A DNA stretch of 7,011 bases from Lentzea sp. (GTDB taxonomy: Bacteria > Actinomycetota > Actinomycetes > Mycobacteriales > Pseudonocardiaceae). Numbering within the stretch: position 1 is the first letter of the stretch; each line of letters starts with the position of its first letter. Below, piece by piece: positions 1 to 5,228 of the stretch. Below the pieces are notes generated by a model. The model did no database searches. It was not told the DNA's origin and saw nothing but the letters and a program-made list of their open reading frames with translations. A program made the position numbers and the translations under genes. The stretch is from positions 1 through 7,011 of the forward strand of contig JASLAV010000675.1 in the NCBI GenBank assembly GCA_030146905.1, in the 5' to 3' direction.

Positions 1-193
1 CCTGCCGCGCCGCCCGTCCGGCCGGGTGGACCGGGAGGCGGCGGACTCGTGGTTCGAGGAGCGGCGGGCCGAGGTGGAGGCGTCGCCGGAGGACTGGCGG
101 GCCTGGTTCCGGCTCGCCCACGCCTACGACGTCGCGGGGGATCGCGGCCGGGCCCGCGAGACGATGCGCAAGGCCATCCAGCTGTACTCCTGA
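1..193 (+). CDS. TPR-like protein, C-terminal 63 residues (5' end outside window)
   Basis: The frame starting at base 2 is open from the left edge to a TGA at 191-193. Its last 30 or so residues (AWFRLAHAYDVAGDRGRARE, then TMRKAIQLYS) match the tetratricopeptide repeat pattern: a W/L/Y helix A, a Gly turn and an Ala-rich helix B. Upstream is a charged stretch rich in Glu and Arg (WFEERRAEVEASPEDW). TPR units mediate protein-protein contacts, so this is probably the terminal repeat of a larger scaffold or regulatory protein, but the rest is outside the window and no specific function can be given. Codon third positions are almost all G or C, as expected for a host gene. A hairpin follows 26 bases after the stop. 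The reading frame is secure; the family call rests on a single repeat. Confidence 0.75.
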   Translation, partial: LPRRPSGRVDREAADSWFEERRAEVEASPEDWRAWFRLAHAYDVAGDRGRARETMRKAIQLYS

Positions 194-219
194 TCTTGTC
201 GGGGGTGCTGAGTACGGTG

Positions 220-256
220 TGACGCAGGGTTCCCGAGTCGGGGTACCCCTGCGTCA
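220..256. terminator. Bidirectional hairpin terminator between convergent genes
   Basis: TGACGCAGGG (220-229) is exactly complementary to CCCTGCGTCA (247-256). A nested CCCG/CGGG stem (232-235 with 239-242) sits in the loop. There is no T tract, which is common for actinobacterial terminators. It lies between the stop of the TPR gene (193) and the stop of the leftward membrane-protein gene (277), so it can serve both. Terminator activity is inferred from the fold and position. Confidence 0.7.
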
Positions 257-276
257 GCCTGGATCTGGACGCCCGC

Positions 277-942
277 CTACCGTGCTGACGGAAGCTTGAA
301 TCCGAAGTGCTGCTTCTTGTTCTGCCCGCCTTCGCAAATCCATGTCGCGGTCACAGGCCAGTTCCGCGTTTCAAGAGCGAAGCGGTCGAGCGTGATCGAG
401 GGAAGATCGAGCTTGAAGCCCGGATAGATCACGTGGTCCGCGCCGTACCAGGTCAGAACCCCGTAGTAGCCGTCGGCTCGGAACTCCTCGTAAGTCCAGC
501 CTGAATTGAGGCCGTCTTGGTAGAAGACGCCTTCGTTGCCGACGTGCAGCCGCACAACAGGCCTCAGGGCACTTGCGGTTCCCGTGTTGGTCAACGTCAG
601 TTTGATGACGCTCAGCGAGTTGTCGGCGCTGAGAACGAGGTCTGGCCGCTGGACGCTGTTCCTGTAGGCGACAAGGGCGACCGCCGACGCGGTCAAGGCG
701 AGCACTGCCGCCCACCACGACGCAGCCGCCTGTACAACACTCATCCTGGTGGCCAGGTCGCTGTCGGAGTTGAGGGCCACCAACGGGATGACGATGAGGA
801 GAACGATCGTCGGCACCCCGCCGACCAGAATTGCCGCCGTCTGCACACCAGAACTGAGTGGCCTGCGGACGACGACCGCACGGCCGATGCTGTCCTGGAG
901 CTCGCCCGGCAGACCCGAGTTCTCTGGCATCTCGCCGCTCAT
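277..942 (-). CDS. Hypothetical two-helix membrane protein with a C-terminal beta-rich domain
   Basis: This 221-residue protein was not recognised. Residues 1-33 are polar with a basic end (RR at 26-27). Two hydrophobic segments follow at about 36-57 and 70-92, separated by a short acidic loop (NSDSD). After a second basic patch (YRNSVQRP) comes a domain of about 125 residues with alternating hydrophobic residues and an LTLTNTGTASALRPVV stretch, like beta-sandwich modules. The charge pattern predicts both ends in the cytoplasm and the acidic loop outside. The ATG at 940-942 has a strong ribosome site, GGAGGT (948-953), 5 bases upstream, so the start is well supported. Third positions contain clearly more A and T than in the genes on either side (AAA, TTG, CTT, GTT, CAA codons), which may mean more recent acquisition. 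It is flanked by hairpins and appears monocistronic; no clear promoter was found in 954-1050. Confidence 0.8.
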   Translation of the reverse strand: MSGEMPENSGLPGELQDSIGRAVVVRRPLSSGVQTAAILVGGVPTIVLLIVIPLVALNSDSDLATRMSVVQAAASWWAAVLALTASAVALVAYRNSVQRPDLVLSADNSLSVIKLTLTNTGTASALRPVVRLHVGNEGVFYQDGLNSGWTYEEFRADGYYGVLTWYGADHVIYPGFKLDLPSITLDRFALETRNWPVTATWICEGGQNKKQHFGFKLPSAR

Positions 943-1050
943 GCTTGACCTCCGGTGTTCCTCGTGCCGTCTGGCTCAGGTCAAACTCGATGTCGAACTC
1001 TCAGATCAAAGGGTTGTGAACTCAGGATCCTGCCCGAAATCCGCCTGGAA

Positions 1051-1074
1051 CAGCCGTTCGTTGAAACGCGGCTG
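1051..1074 (-). terminator. Possible terminator after the YcaQ-like gene
   Basis: CAGCCG (1051-1056) and CGGCTG (1069-1074) form a 6-bp GC-rich stem with a 12-base loop, starting 2 bases beyond the stop codon of the leftward glycosylase gene. The stem is short and has no T tract, so it is a weak candidate. The remainder of the 943-1076 gap holds only the ribosome site of the next leftward gene and a short palindrome at 1023-1032 of no evident meaning. Confidence 0.4.
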
Positions 1075-1076
1075 AG

Positions 1077-2282
1077 TCAGCCGTTGACCACCGCGGCGAT
1101 CAGCTCCGCCGCCAGATCGCCCTTCTGCACCACCAGAACGTCCTCCAGCCCGAGCCAGTCGGCCATGTGCCGCAGTTCCGCTGCCAGTTCCGCCGCCACC
1201 CGAGGCCGGTCCACGCCCTCCTCGGCCCAGGCGGACTGCACCCGCAGCACCCCGGCGGCGCGGTCGGCCTTGATGTCCACGCGGCCCACCAGCTGCCCGT
1301 CCAGCAGGAACGGGAACACGTAGTAGCCGTGCACCCGTCGCGGCTCCGGCACGTAGATCTCGATGCGGTACCGGAACCCGAAGATGCGCTCGGTCCGCGC
1401 CCGCTCCCAGATCAACGGGTCGAACGGGCACAGCAACGCCCGTCCCACGACTCGTCGCGGTGCCTTCGCCTCGACGTGCCGGTACCCGACGCCGCGCCAG
1501 CCGTCGACCGCCACCGGTTCCAGCACGCCGTCCTCTACCAGGGACGCGACCGCCGCCTGCGATCGGCGCGGGTCCAGGCGGTAGTAGTCGCGCAGGTCGG
1601 GTTCGGTGGCCACGCCCAGGGCCACGGCTGAGCGCTTGACGAGTTCGCGGGCGCCCTCTTCCGGTGTCCACTTCTGGGCCAGGACGTCGGCGGGGATGAC
1701 GCGTTCGGTCAGGTCGTAGAGGCGCTCGAACGAGCGCCGGGTCCCGGTGGTCAGCACGCCGACGCCGAACAGGACCTCGCAGATCCGCTTGACCTCCGAC
1801 CAGTCCCACCACGGGCCCTTCTCGCGGCCGGAGTCGCCCATCAGGGCCTTCTCCAGAGCGCCGGCACCGATCGGGCCCAGCTCCTTCACCGCGGCCAGGA
1901 CGTCGTCGACCAGCTGGGGTGAGCGTTCGAGGATGGTCTGGTAGTTCTGCCACCAGCCGCGCTTCTTGGCGCCGGAGTGGAACAGCGGCCAGTCGCCGAC
2001 CGGCACCAGCGACGCCTCGTGGGCCCAGGTCTCGACCAGCATGCGCGGCTTGCGCGGGGAGTGCGTCCAGGCGGCCTCGTCCAGCAGCGTGGGCTCGTAG
2101 GAGCCCAGGCGGGAGAACAGCGGCATGTAGTGCGCGCGCACCGCCACGTTCACGGAGTCGATCTGCAGCAGCTGCACGCGGGACAGGACGCGTTGCAGGT
2201 GTCTGCGTGTGGCCGCCGGTGGCCTCAGGTCGGTGAAACCCTGCGCGCCCAGCGCGATCCGGCGGGCTACGTCCGCGCTCAT
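1077..2282 (-). CDS. YcaQ/AlkX-type winged-helix DNA glycosylase homologue
   Basis: The protein (401 residues from the ATG at 2280-2282) belongs to the HTH_42 family of E. coli YcaQ (AlkX) and Streptomyces AlkZ, monofunctional glycosylases that release alkylated bases and unhook some interstrand crosslinks. Family marks include the N-terminal ARRIALGAQGF (residues 6-16), LLQIDSVNV with the Q-I-D catalytic motif (Q40, D42), AHYMPLFSRLG (50-60), and ETWAHEASLVP (84-94). The Q-x-D form is the one I associate with the YcaQ/AlkX branch, whereas AlkZ-type resistance enzymes have Q-x-Q. The open frame extends to 2411, but that start would run into the divergent acetyltransferase gene and its promoter, and the extra N-terminal 43 residues look non-coding. 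GTG at 2289-2291 is an alternative start; neither has a well-placed ribosome site. There is no linked biosynthetic cluster in view, so a housekeeping repair role is more likely than self-resistance. Confidence 0.88.
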   Translation of the reverse strand: MSADVARRIALGAQGFTDLRPPAATRRHLQRVLSRVQLLQIDSVNVAVRAHYMPLFSRLGSYEPTLLDEAAWTHSPRKPRMLVETWAHEASLVPVGDWPLFHSGAKKRGWWQNYQTILERSPQLVDDVLAAVKELGPIGAGALEKALMGDSGREKGPWWDWSEVKRICEVLFGVGVLTTGTRRSFERLYDLTERVIPADVLAQKWTPEEGARELVKRSAVALGVATEPDLRDYYRLDPRRSQAAVASLVEDGVLEPVAVDGWRGVGYRHVEAKAPRRVVGRALLCPFDPLIWERARTERIFGFRYRIEIYVPEPRRVHGYYVFPFLLDGQLVGRVDIKADRAAGVLRVQSAWAEEGVDRPRVAAELAAELRHMADWLGLEDVLVVQKGDLAAELIAAVVNG

Positions 2283-2340
2283 CCTCTGCACGGGACCGAT
2301 GCTGCCACGCACCCCTGACAATTCCGCGACGCGGCGTCGA

Positions 2341-2355
2341 TAGGGTGCGCTCATG
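2341..2355 (+). promoter_or_regulatory. -10 box and leaderless start of the GNAT gene
   Basis: TAGGGT (2341-2346) fits the actinobacterial TAnnnT -10 consensus and ends 6 bases before the ATG at 2353, which puts the transcription start at or next to the A of the start codon. No Shine-Dalgarno sequence is present, as expected for a leaderless mRNA. No convincing -35 element was found (CTGACA at 2314-2319 is probably too far upstream). The opposite strand needs a divergent promoter in the same 70 bases; TATCGA (complement of 2338-2343) is a weak candidate. Confidence 0.6.
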
Positions 2356-2895
2356 GCCGACGCCGGCGTGCACCCCGCCACCGCTGCTGATCTTCCGGAG
2401 ATCGTCCGCATCCACCGGGAGACGTGGCGGCTCGCCTACGCCGAGCTGCTCCCGCAGGACGTGCTGGACACGCTGGACACCGACGAGGCCTGGTCGATGG
2501 CCGTGCAGCAGGGAGCGGTGCTCGCGGCGACCGAGGGGGAGTGGACGGTCGGGTTCGTCGTGGCGAGCAAGGCTCCCGACGACGAGGTGGCCAAGGCGGA
2601 CGGTTCACTGCCAGAGGACGCGGCCACCACCGCGCTCGTCAGCGTCCTCGTCGAACCGCGCTGGGGCCGGCGCGGGCACGGCACGCGGCTCGTCGCGGAA
2701 GCGCTGCGGAAGCTGGCGGAGGCGGGCGCGACGAGGGGCATCGCGTGGGTGCCGGAAGCCGACAAGGCGTCGCGGAACTTCTACGAACGCCTCGGCTGGG
2801 AGGGTGACGGCACGGTGCGCACCCTGGACGCGGCAGGGCGTCCGCTGCGCGAGGTCCGGGTGTCCGGTCCGCTCGAGGTCCGGCTCGCCGACTGA
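2353..2895 (+). CDS. GNAT-family N-acetyltransferase
   Basis: A 180-residue single-domain acetyltransferase. The start of the fold is seen in VHPATAADLPEIVRIHRETW (6-25, strand 1 and helix 1). Motif A, which binds the acetyl-CoA pyrophosphate, is VLVEPRWGRRGHGTRLV (98-114), with the R-R-G-H-G loop at 106-110. Motif B is RNFYERLGWE (141-150), with the usual N-F-Y before the final strand. Length and order fit the family. The acceptor (small molecule, peptide or protein amine) cannot be inferred. ATG 2353 is chosen because it follows a -10 box at leaderless spacing and because the fold begins directly after it. It diverges from the glycosylase gene and is followed after 21 bases by a membrane-protein gene that appears to have its own promoter. 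Third positions are nearly all G or C. Confidence 0.9.
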   Translation: MADAGVHPATAADLPEIVRIHRETWRLAYAELLPQDVLDTLDTDEAWSMAVQQGAVLAATEGEWTVGFVVASKAPDDEVAKADGSLPEDAATTALVSVLVEPRWGRRGHGTRLVAEALRKLAEAGATRGIAWVPEADKASRNFYERLGWEGDGTVRTLDAAGRPLREVRVSGPLEVRLAD

Positions 2896-2903
2896 GATGT
2901 GTG

Positions 2904-2919
2904 TAGCCTCGGCCGGGTG
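2904..2919 (+). promoter_or_regulatory. -10 box and leaderless GTG start of the DedA-like gene
   Basis: TAGCCT (2904-2909) fits TAnnnT and is followed after 7 bases by the in-frame GTG at 2917-2919, the same arrangement as at the GNAT gene. The other in-frame GTG, at 2899, would lie upstream of this box. No -35 element is evident. The gene could also be read by transcription through from the GNAT gene. Confidence 0.5.
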
Positions 2920-3423
2920 CTCGCCTTGGTTGGCCTCATCTTCGGGGTCGCGCTCGGCTCGTCGATAGTTCCGCTGATCAGCATCGAGATGTTCGTCCTC
3001 GGCATGTGCGTGCGCTGGCCGGACATGTCGTTCTGGATCGTGGGCCTCGCCGTGGCCGTCGGCCAGGTGCTGGGCAAGCTCGTCTACTTCTACGCCGCTC
3101 GCGGCGACATCCACCTGCCGAAGTTCTTGCGCCGCAAGCCGAGTGACAAGCCGAGCCGCCTCAGCCGCTGGTTCGGGCCCGGCACGCGCATGCACCGCTG
3201 GGGCGACTGGATCCACGTGAAGTGCAAGGCGCATCCGAACTGGATGGCGGGCACGCACGGCCTGAGCGCGCTGGTGGGGGTGCCGCCGTTCATGGCGACG
3301 AGCGTGCTCGCCGGGCTCGCGGGCATGTCCACGGCGATGTTCGTCGCCACCGGCATGGTGGGCCGCTTCGCGAGGTTCAGCTTCCTCGCCGCGTCACCGG
3401 CCGTCGTCATGACTTGGTTCTAG
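2917..3423 (+). CDS. Small DedA/YqaA-like (VTT-type) integral membrane protein
   Basis: The protein is 168 residues from GTG 2917 (174 if GTG 2899 is used). Hydrophobic segments lie at about 1-31, 38-60, 116-138 and 139-166, with a basic soluble stretch between 66 and 110 (PKFLRRKPSDKPSRLSRWF). E24 in the first membrane segment, the GQVLGKLVYFYAARG stretch (49-63) and the PPFMATSVLAGLAGMS/GRFAR block (123-138, 149-153) recall the SNARE-associated/VTT fold of the DedA and YqaA proteins, some of which move polyprenyl phosphates or phospholipids across the membrane. The similarity is from pattern recognition only and the length is shorter than typical DedA (about 200 residues), closer to YqaA. 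It lies 21 bases after the GNAT gene and ends just before a hairpin. No substrate can be assigned. Confidence 0.75.
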   Translation: MLALVGLIFGVALGSSIVPLISIEMFVLGMCVRWPDMSFWIVGLAVAVGQVLGKLVYFYAARGDIHLPKFLRRKPSDKPSRLSRWFGPGTRMHRWGDWIHVKCKAHPNWMAGTHGLSALVGVPPFMATSVLAGLAGMSTAMFVATGMVGRFARFSFLAASPAVVMTWF

Positions 3424-3444
3424 GTCGAGCCCAACGGGTTCGGC
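3424..3444 (+). terminator. Hairpin terminator after the DedA-like gene
   Basis: Bases 3424-3432 (GTCGAGCCC) pair with 3436-3444 (GGGTTCGGC) across an AAC loop: seven Watson-Crick pairs and two G-T pairs. The stem begins immediately after the TAG stop (3421-3423). No T tract follows. It separates the GNAT/membrane pair from the SDR promoter. Confidence 0.55.
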
Positions 3445-3487
3445 GCAATCGCACAACCATGAAATACATCGTGACCTGCGGTGATGC

Positions 3488-3515
3488 TTGCGCACTTGAC
3501 ACTCCGGACTATAGT
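3488..3515 (+). promoter_or_regulatory. Promoter of the SDR-TetR operon
   Basis: TTGCGC (3488-3493) and TATAGT (3510-3515) are 16 bases apart and resemble sigma-70 -35 and -10 elements; the -10 box is the best in the window. Transcription would begin near 3522, which makes the upstream in-frame GTGs at 3481 unusable and supports a start at 3550. The -10 box lies inside the inverted repeat described separately. Confidence 0.6.
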
Positions 3516-3531
3516 TGTCAAGTACGTCAAG
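3494..3531 (+). promoter_or_regulatory. Inverted-repeat operator, probable TetR site
   Basis: ACTTGACA (3494-3501) is repeated exactly as its complement TGTCAAGT (3516-3523), with centres 22 bp apart, close to two helical turns. The -10 box lies between them within an 8-bp palindrome, ACTATAGT (3508-3515). A further GTCAAG (3526-3531) repeats the right half-site 9 bp downstream. Binding here would block RNA polymerase. The TetR gene at the end of the same operon is the obvious candidate to bind it; that is inference from position. Confidence 0.6.
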
Positions 3532-3549
3532 CGAACGGTGGGTGACCAG

Positions 3550-4476
3550 GTGTCCCGGTGGAGCGTCAACGACATTCCGAGCCAGCACGGCCGATCGGTG
3601 ATCGTCACAGGAGCCAACACGGGACTGGGGTTCCACGCCGCGGCGATGTTCGCGGCCAAGGGCGCGGACGTGACACTGGCCTGCAGGGACGGGGCGAAGG
3701 CGGAATCGGCGGTCACGCGGATCCGGGAGCGCCGGCCCGCCGGATCCGTCCGCGCCGCGACGCTCGACCTCGCCGATCTCGGCTCGGTCCGGAGGTTCGC
3801 CGACGACTTCCGCGACCGGCAGGACCGCCTCGACGTCCTGGTGAACAACGCGGGCGTGATGTGGGCGCCGCTGTCGCGCACGGCGCAGGGCTTCGAAGTG
3901 CAGTTCGGCACCAACCACCTCGGGCACTTCGCGCTGACCGGCCACCTGCTCCCGCTGCTGCTGCGAACTCCCGGGGCGCGGGTGACGACCGCGACCAGCC
4001 TGGCGCAGGTCACGGCTCGCATCGGCTTCGAGGACCTGAACTGGCGCGGGCGCCGGTACTCGACGAGTGCCGCCTACGCGCAGAGCAAGCTGGCCAACAT
4101 GATGTTCGCGCTGGAGCTGGGCCGCCGGCTGCGGGCGGCGGGTGCTCACGTGGTGTCGACCGCGTCCCACCCCGGCTGGACCTCCACCGACCTGACCCGT
4201 CATTCGTCCGCCGTCCTGCGGAGGTTGAGCCCTCTCATCGGGATGCCCGCGGAAGTGGGGGTGCTGAGCACGATGCGAGCGGCGACGGACCCGGACGCGC
4301 CCAGCGGCAGCTACTGGGGCCCGGCCCGCCTGCTCGGGACCAAAGGACGCCCGGCCCCCGCCCGAATCCCGCGCCAGGCGCAGGACACGGCCGTCGCGGC
4401 CCGGCTGTGGGAGGAGAGCACGCGGCTGACCGGGGTTCGGTACTCCCTCGCGGCACCGACCAGCCGGGAGGGCTGA
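3550..4476 (+). CDS. Short-chain dehydrogenase/reductase (retinol dehydrogenase/WWOX-like)
   Basis: This is a 308-residue classical SDR, NAD(P)-dependent and presumably cytoplasmic. TGANTGLG (20-27) is the TGxxxGxG dinucleotide-binding loop. DLADLGSV (73-80) follows the third strand. NNAG is at 99-102 and the structural Asn is in TNHLGHF (N122). The catalytic residues are S150 in ATSLAQ and Y176/K180 in YAQSK. The opening SRWSVNDIPSQHGRSVIVTG and the FEDLNW block (160-165) are typical of the actinobacterial branch resembling retinol dehydrogenases, which act on varied alcohols and ketones, so the substrate is open. GTG 3550 is chosen because family members begin with this S-x-W-x-x-x-D-I-P stretch and because the promoter lies at 3488-3515; the ribosome site (GGTGGG upstream) is weak. 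GTG 3538 is an alternative. The TetR gene follows 4 bases after the stop and the two are almost certainly co-transcribed. Confidence 0.93.
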   Translation: MSRWSVNDIPSQHGRSVIVTGANTGLGFHAAAMFAAKGADVTLACRDGAKAESAVTRIRERRPAGSVRAATLDLADLGSVRRFADDFRDRQDRLDVLVNNAGVMWAPLSRTAQGFEVQFGTNHLGHFALTGHLLPLLLRTPGARVTTATSLAQVTARIGFEDLNWRGRRYSTSAAYAQSKLANMMFALELGRRLRAAGAHVVSTASHPGWTSTDLTRHSSAVLRRLSPLIGMPAEVGVLSTMRAATDPDAPSGSYWGPARLLGTKGRPAPARIPRQAQDTAVAARLWEESTRLTGVRYSLAAPTSREG

Positions 4477-4480
4477 ACCC

Positions 4481-5125
4481 ATGGACAAGAACGCGGCCAA
4501 CGGCTCGGCGCGGCGCGAACGCATAGTCCGAGCCGCAACCGAGGTGTTCCTGCGCTTCGGGTTCCGCAAGACCTCGATGGACGACGTCGCCAAGGCGGCG
4601 GCGATCTCCCGGCAGGGTCTCTACCTGCACTTCGAGACGAAGGACATCCTGTTCCGGGCCGTCGTGGAGCAGATGCTGGCAGACCTGCGAGCCGCCACCT
4701 GGGGAGCGCTTGACCGGGAGGGCGCCAGGACCGAGGACCGCCTGGCGGAAGCCTTCGAAGCGTTCCACGGCGTCACCGTCGGCACGGTGAACCGCGACGT
4801 CTACAACGAACTGCTGAGTTCGGCGCAGTCGTTCGCGCTGGACCGGATGCACCGGATGGAAGAGGAACTCGTCAACGCCGTGGCCGCGCTGCTGACCGGC
4901 ACCGGACACGCCGCCGCGTGGAAGGGGGCAGGGCTCTCCGCCGCCGAACTCGCTCAGAACCTCTTCGACGCCTCGGCGGGCGCCAAGTACGAATCCGGTT
5001 CACTCGACGACTACCGCCGACGAGTCCGTGTCGCCGCACGGGTCATCACCGGTCTCCTAGTGGAAGAGGATCGACGCCATCACGGAGAAGGCGATCAACG
5101 CGGCGGCGACGGTGATTCGGGCTGA
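4481..5125 (+). CDS. TetR-family transcriptional regulator
   Basis: A 214-residue regulator. The N-terminal TetR DNA-binding domain spans about 11-57: RERIVRAATEVFLRFGFRKT, then the helix-turn-helix TSMDDVAKAAAISRQGLYLHF (31-51) and the KDILFRAVVEQML helix. Residues 65-195 form the helical ligand/dimer domain. GGGAGG at 4466-4471 lies 9 bases before the ATG and overlaps the end of the SDR gene, so translation is probably coupled. It most likely represses the SDR operon through the inverted repeat at 3494-3523 and releases it on binding the SDR substrate or a related ligand. The last 20 residues (EEDRRHHGEGDQRGGDGDSG) are hydrophilic and glycine-rich, and their codons lose the G/C third-position bias of the rest, so the tail looks like an extension into sequence not originally coding on this strand. 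Confidence 0.93.
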   Translation: MDKNAANGSARRERIVRAATEVFLRFGFRKTSMDDVAKAAAISRQGLYLHFETKDILFRAVVEQMLADLRAATWGALDREGARTEDRLAEAFEAFHGVTVGTVNRDVYNELLSSAQSFALDRMHRMEEELVNAVAALLTGTGHAAAWKGAGLSAAELAQNLFDASAGAKYESGSLDDYRRRVRVAARVITGLLVEEDRRHHGEGDQRGGDGDSG

Positions 5126-5134
5126 CTCGAGCAC
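5057..5134 (-). CDS. Possible 25-residue leaderless single-helix membrane peptide, antisense to the TetR end
   Basis: From GTG 5132-5134 to TAG 5057-5059 this strand reads 25 codons: a short MLESAR start and a hydrophobic stretch ITVAAALIAFSVMASILF long enough to span the membrane, ending in His. In the overlap, 23 of 25 third positions here are G or C, against roughly half in the TetR frame, so this strand looks like the selected one. TACCTT (complement of 5142-5147) sits 7 bases before the GTG, the same layout as the leaderless gene at 2917. Against it: the peptide is very short, no -35 element is seen, and the frame stays open upstream to about 5186, so it could instead be the decayed 3' end of a longer membrane-protein gene. 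Function unknown. Confidence 0.3.
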   Translation of the reverse strand: MLESARITVAAALIAFSVMASILFH

Positions 5135-5175
5135 AAACCCGAAGGTATCGATCAAGAGCCGACGAAAGCCAGGTG

Positions 5176-5216
5176 TGAACGGGTGAGAGCCGGATGATCT
5201 GGCTCTCACCCGTTCA
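5176..5216. terminator. Perfect 16-bp bidirectional terminator hairpin
   Basis: TGAACGGGTGAGAGCC (5176-5191) is exactly complementary to GGCTCTCACCCGTTCA (5201-5216), with a 9-base loop (5192-5200). It lies 50 bases after the TetR stop and 13 bases after the leftward SRPBCC stop, so it can end both convergent operons. There is no T tract. Nothing else is evident in the 5126-5228 gap apart from the possible small ORF. Confidence 0.85.
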
Positions 5217-5228
5217 TCCGCACCAGAT

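Noticed and set aside
1023..1032. 10-bp palindrome CAGGATCCTG
   Set aside because: Isolated, not placed at a promoter element, and expected by chance at this length in a 7 kb window.
1006..2415. A 469-codon frame on the minus strand across the glycosylase gene
   Set aside because: Its product is Arg/Gly/Pro-rich with no family motif, a shadow of the 1077-2282 gene that carries the YcaQ motifs.
3460..3545. A 28-codon ATG frame with three cysteines between the DedA-like gene and the SDR gene
   Set aside because: No ribosome site, third positions rich in A/T, and it lies over the SDR promoter and operator; most likely chance.
3394..4593. A 399-codon minus-strand frame across the SDR gene
   Set aside because: Low-complexity Arg/Pro-rich product opposite a clear SDR with all catalytic motifs; high-GC shadow.
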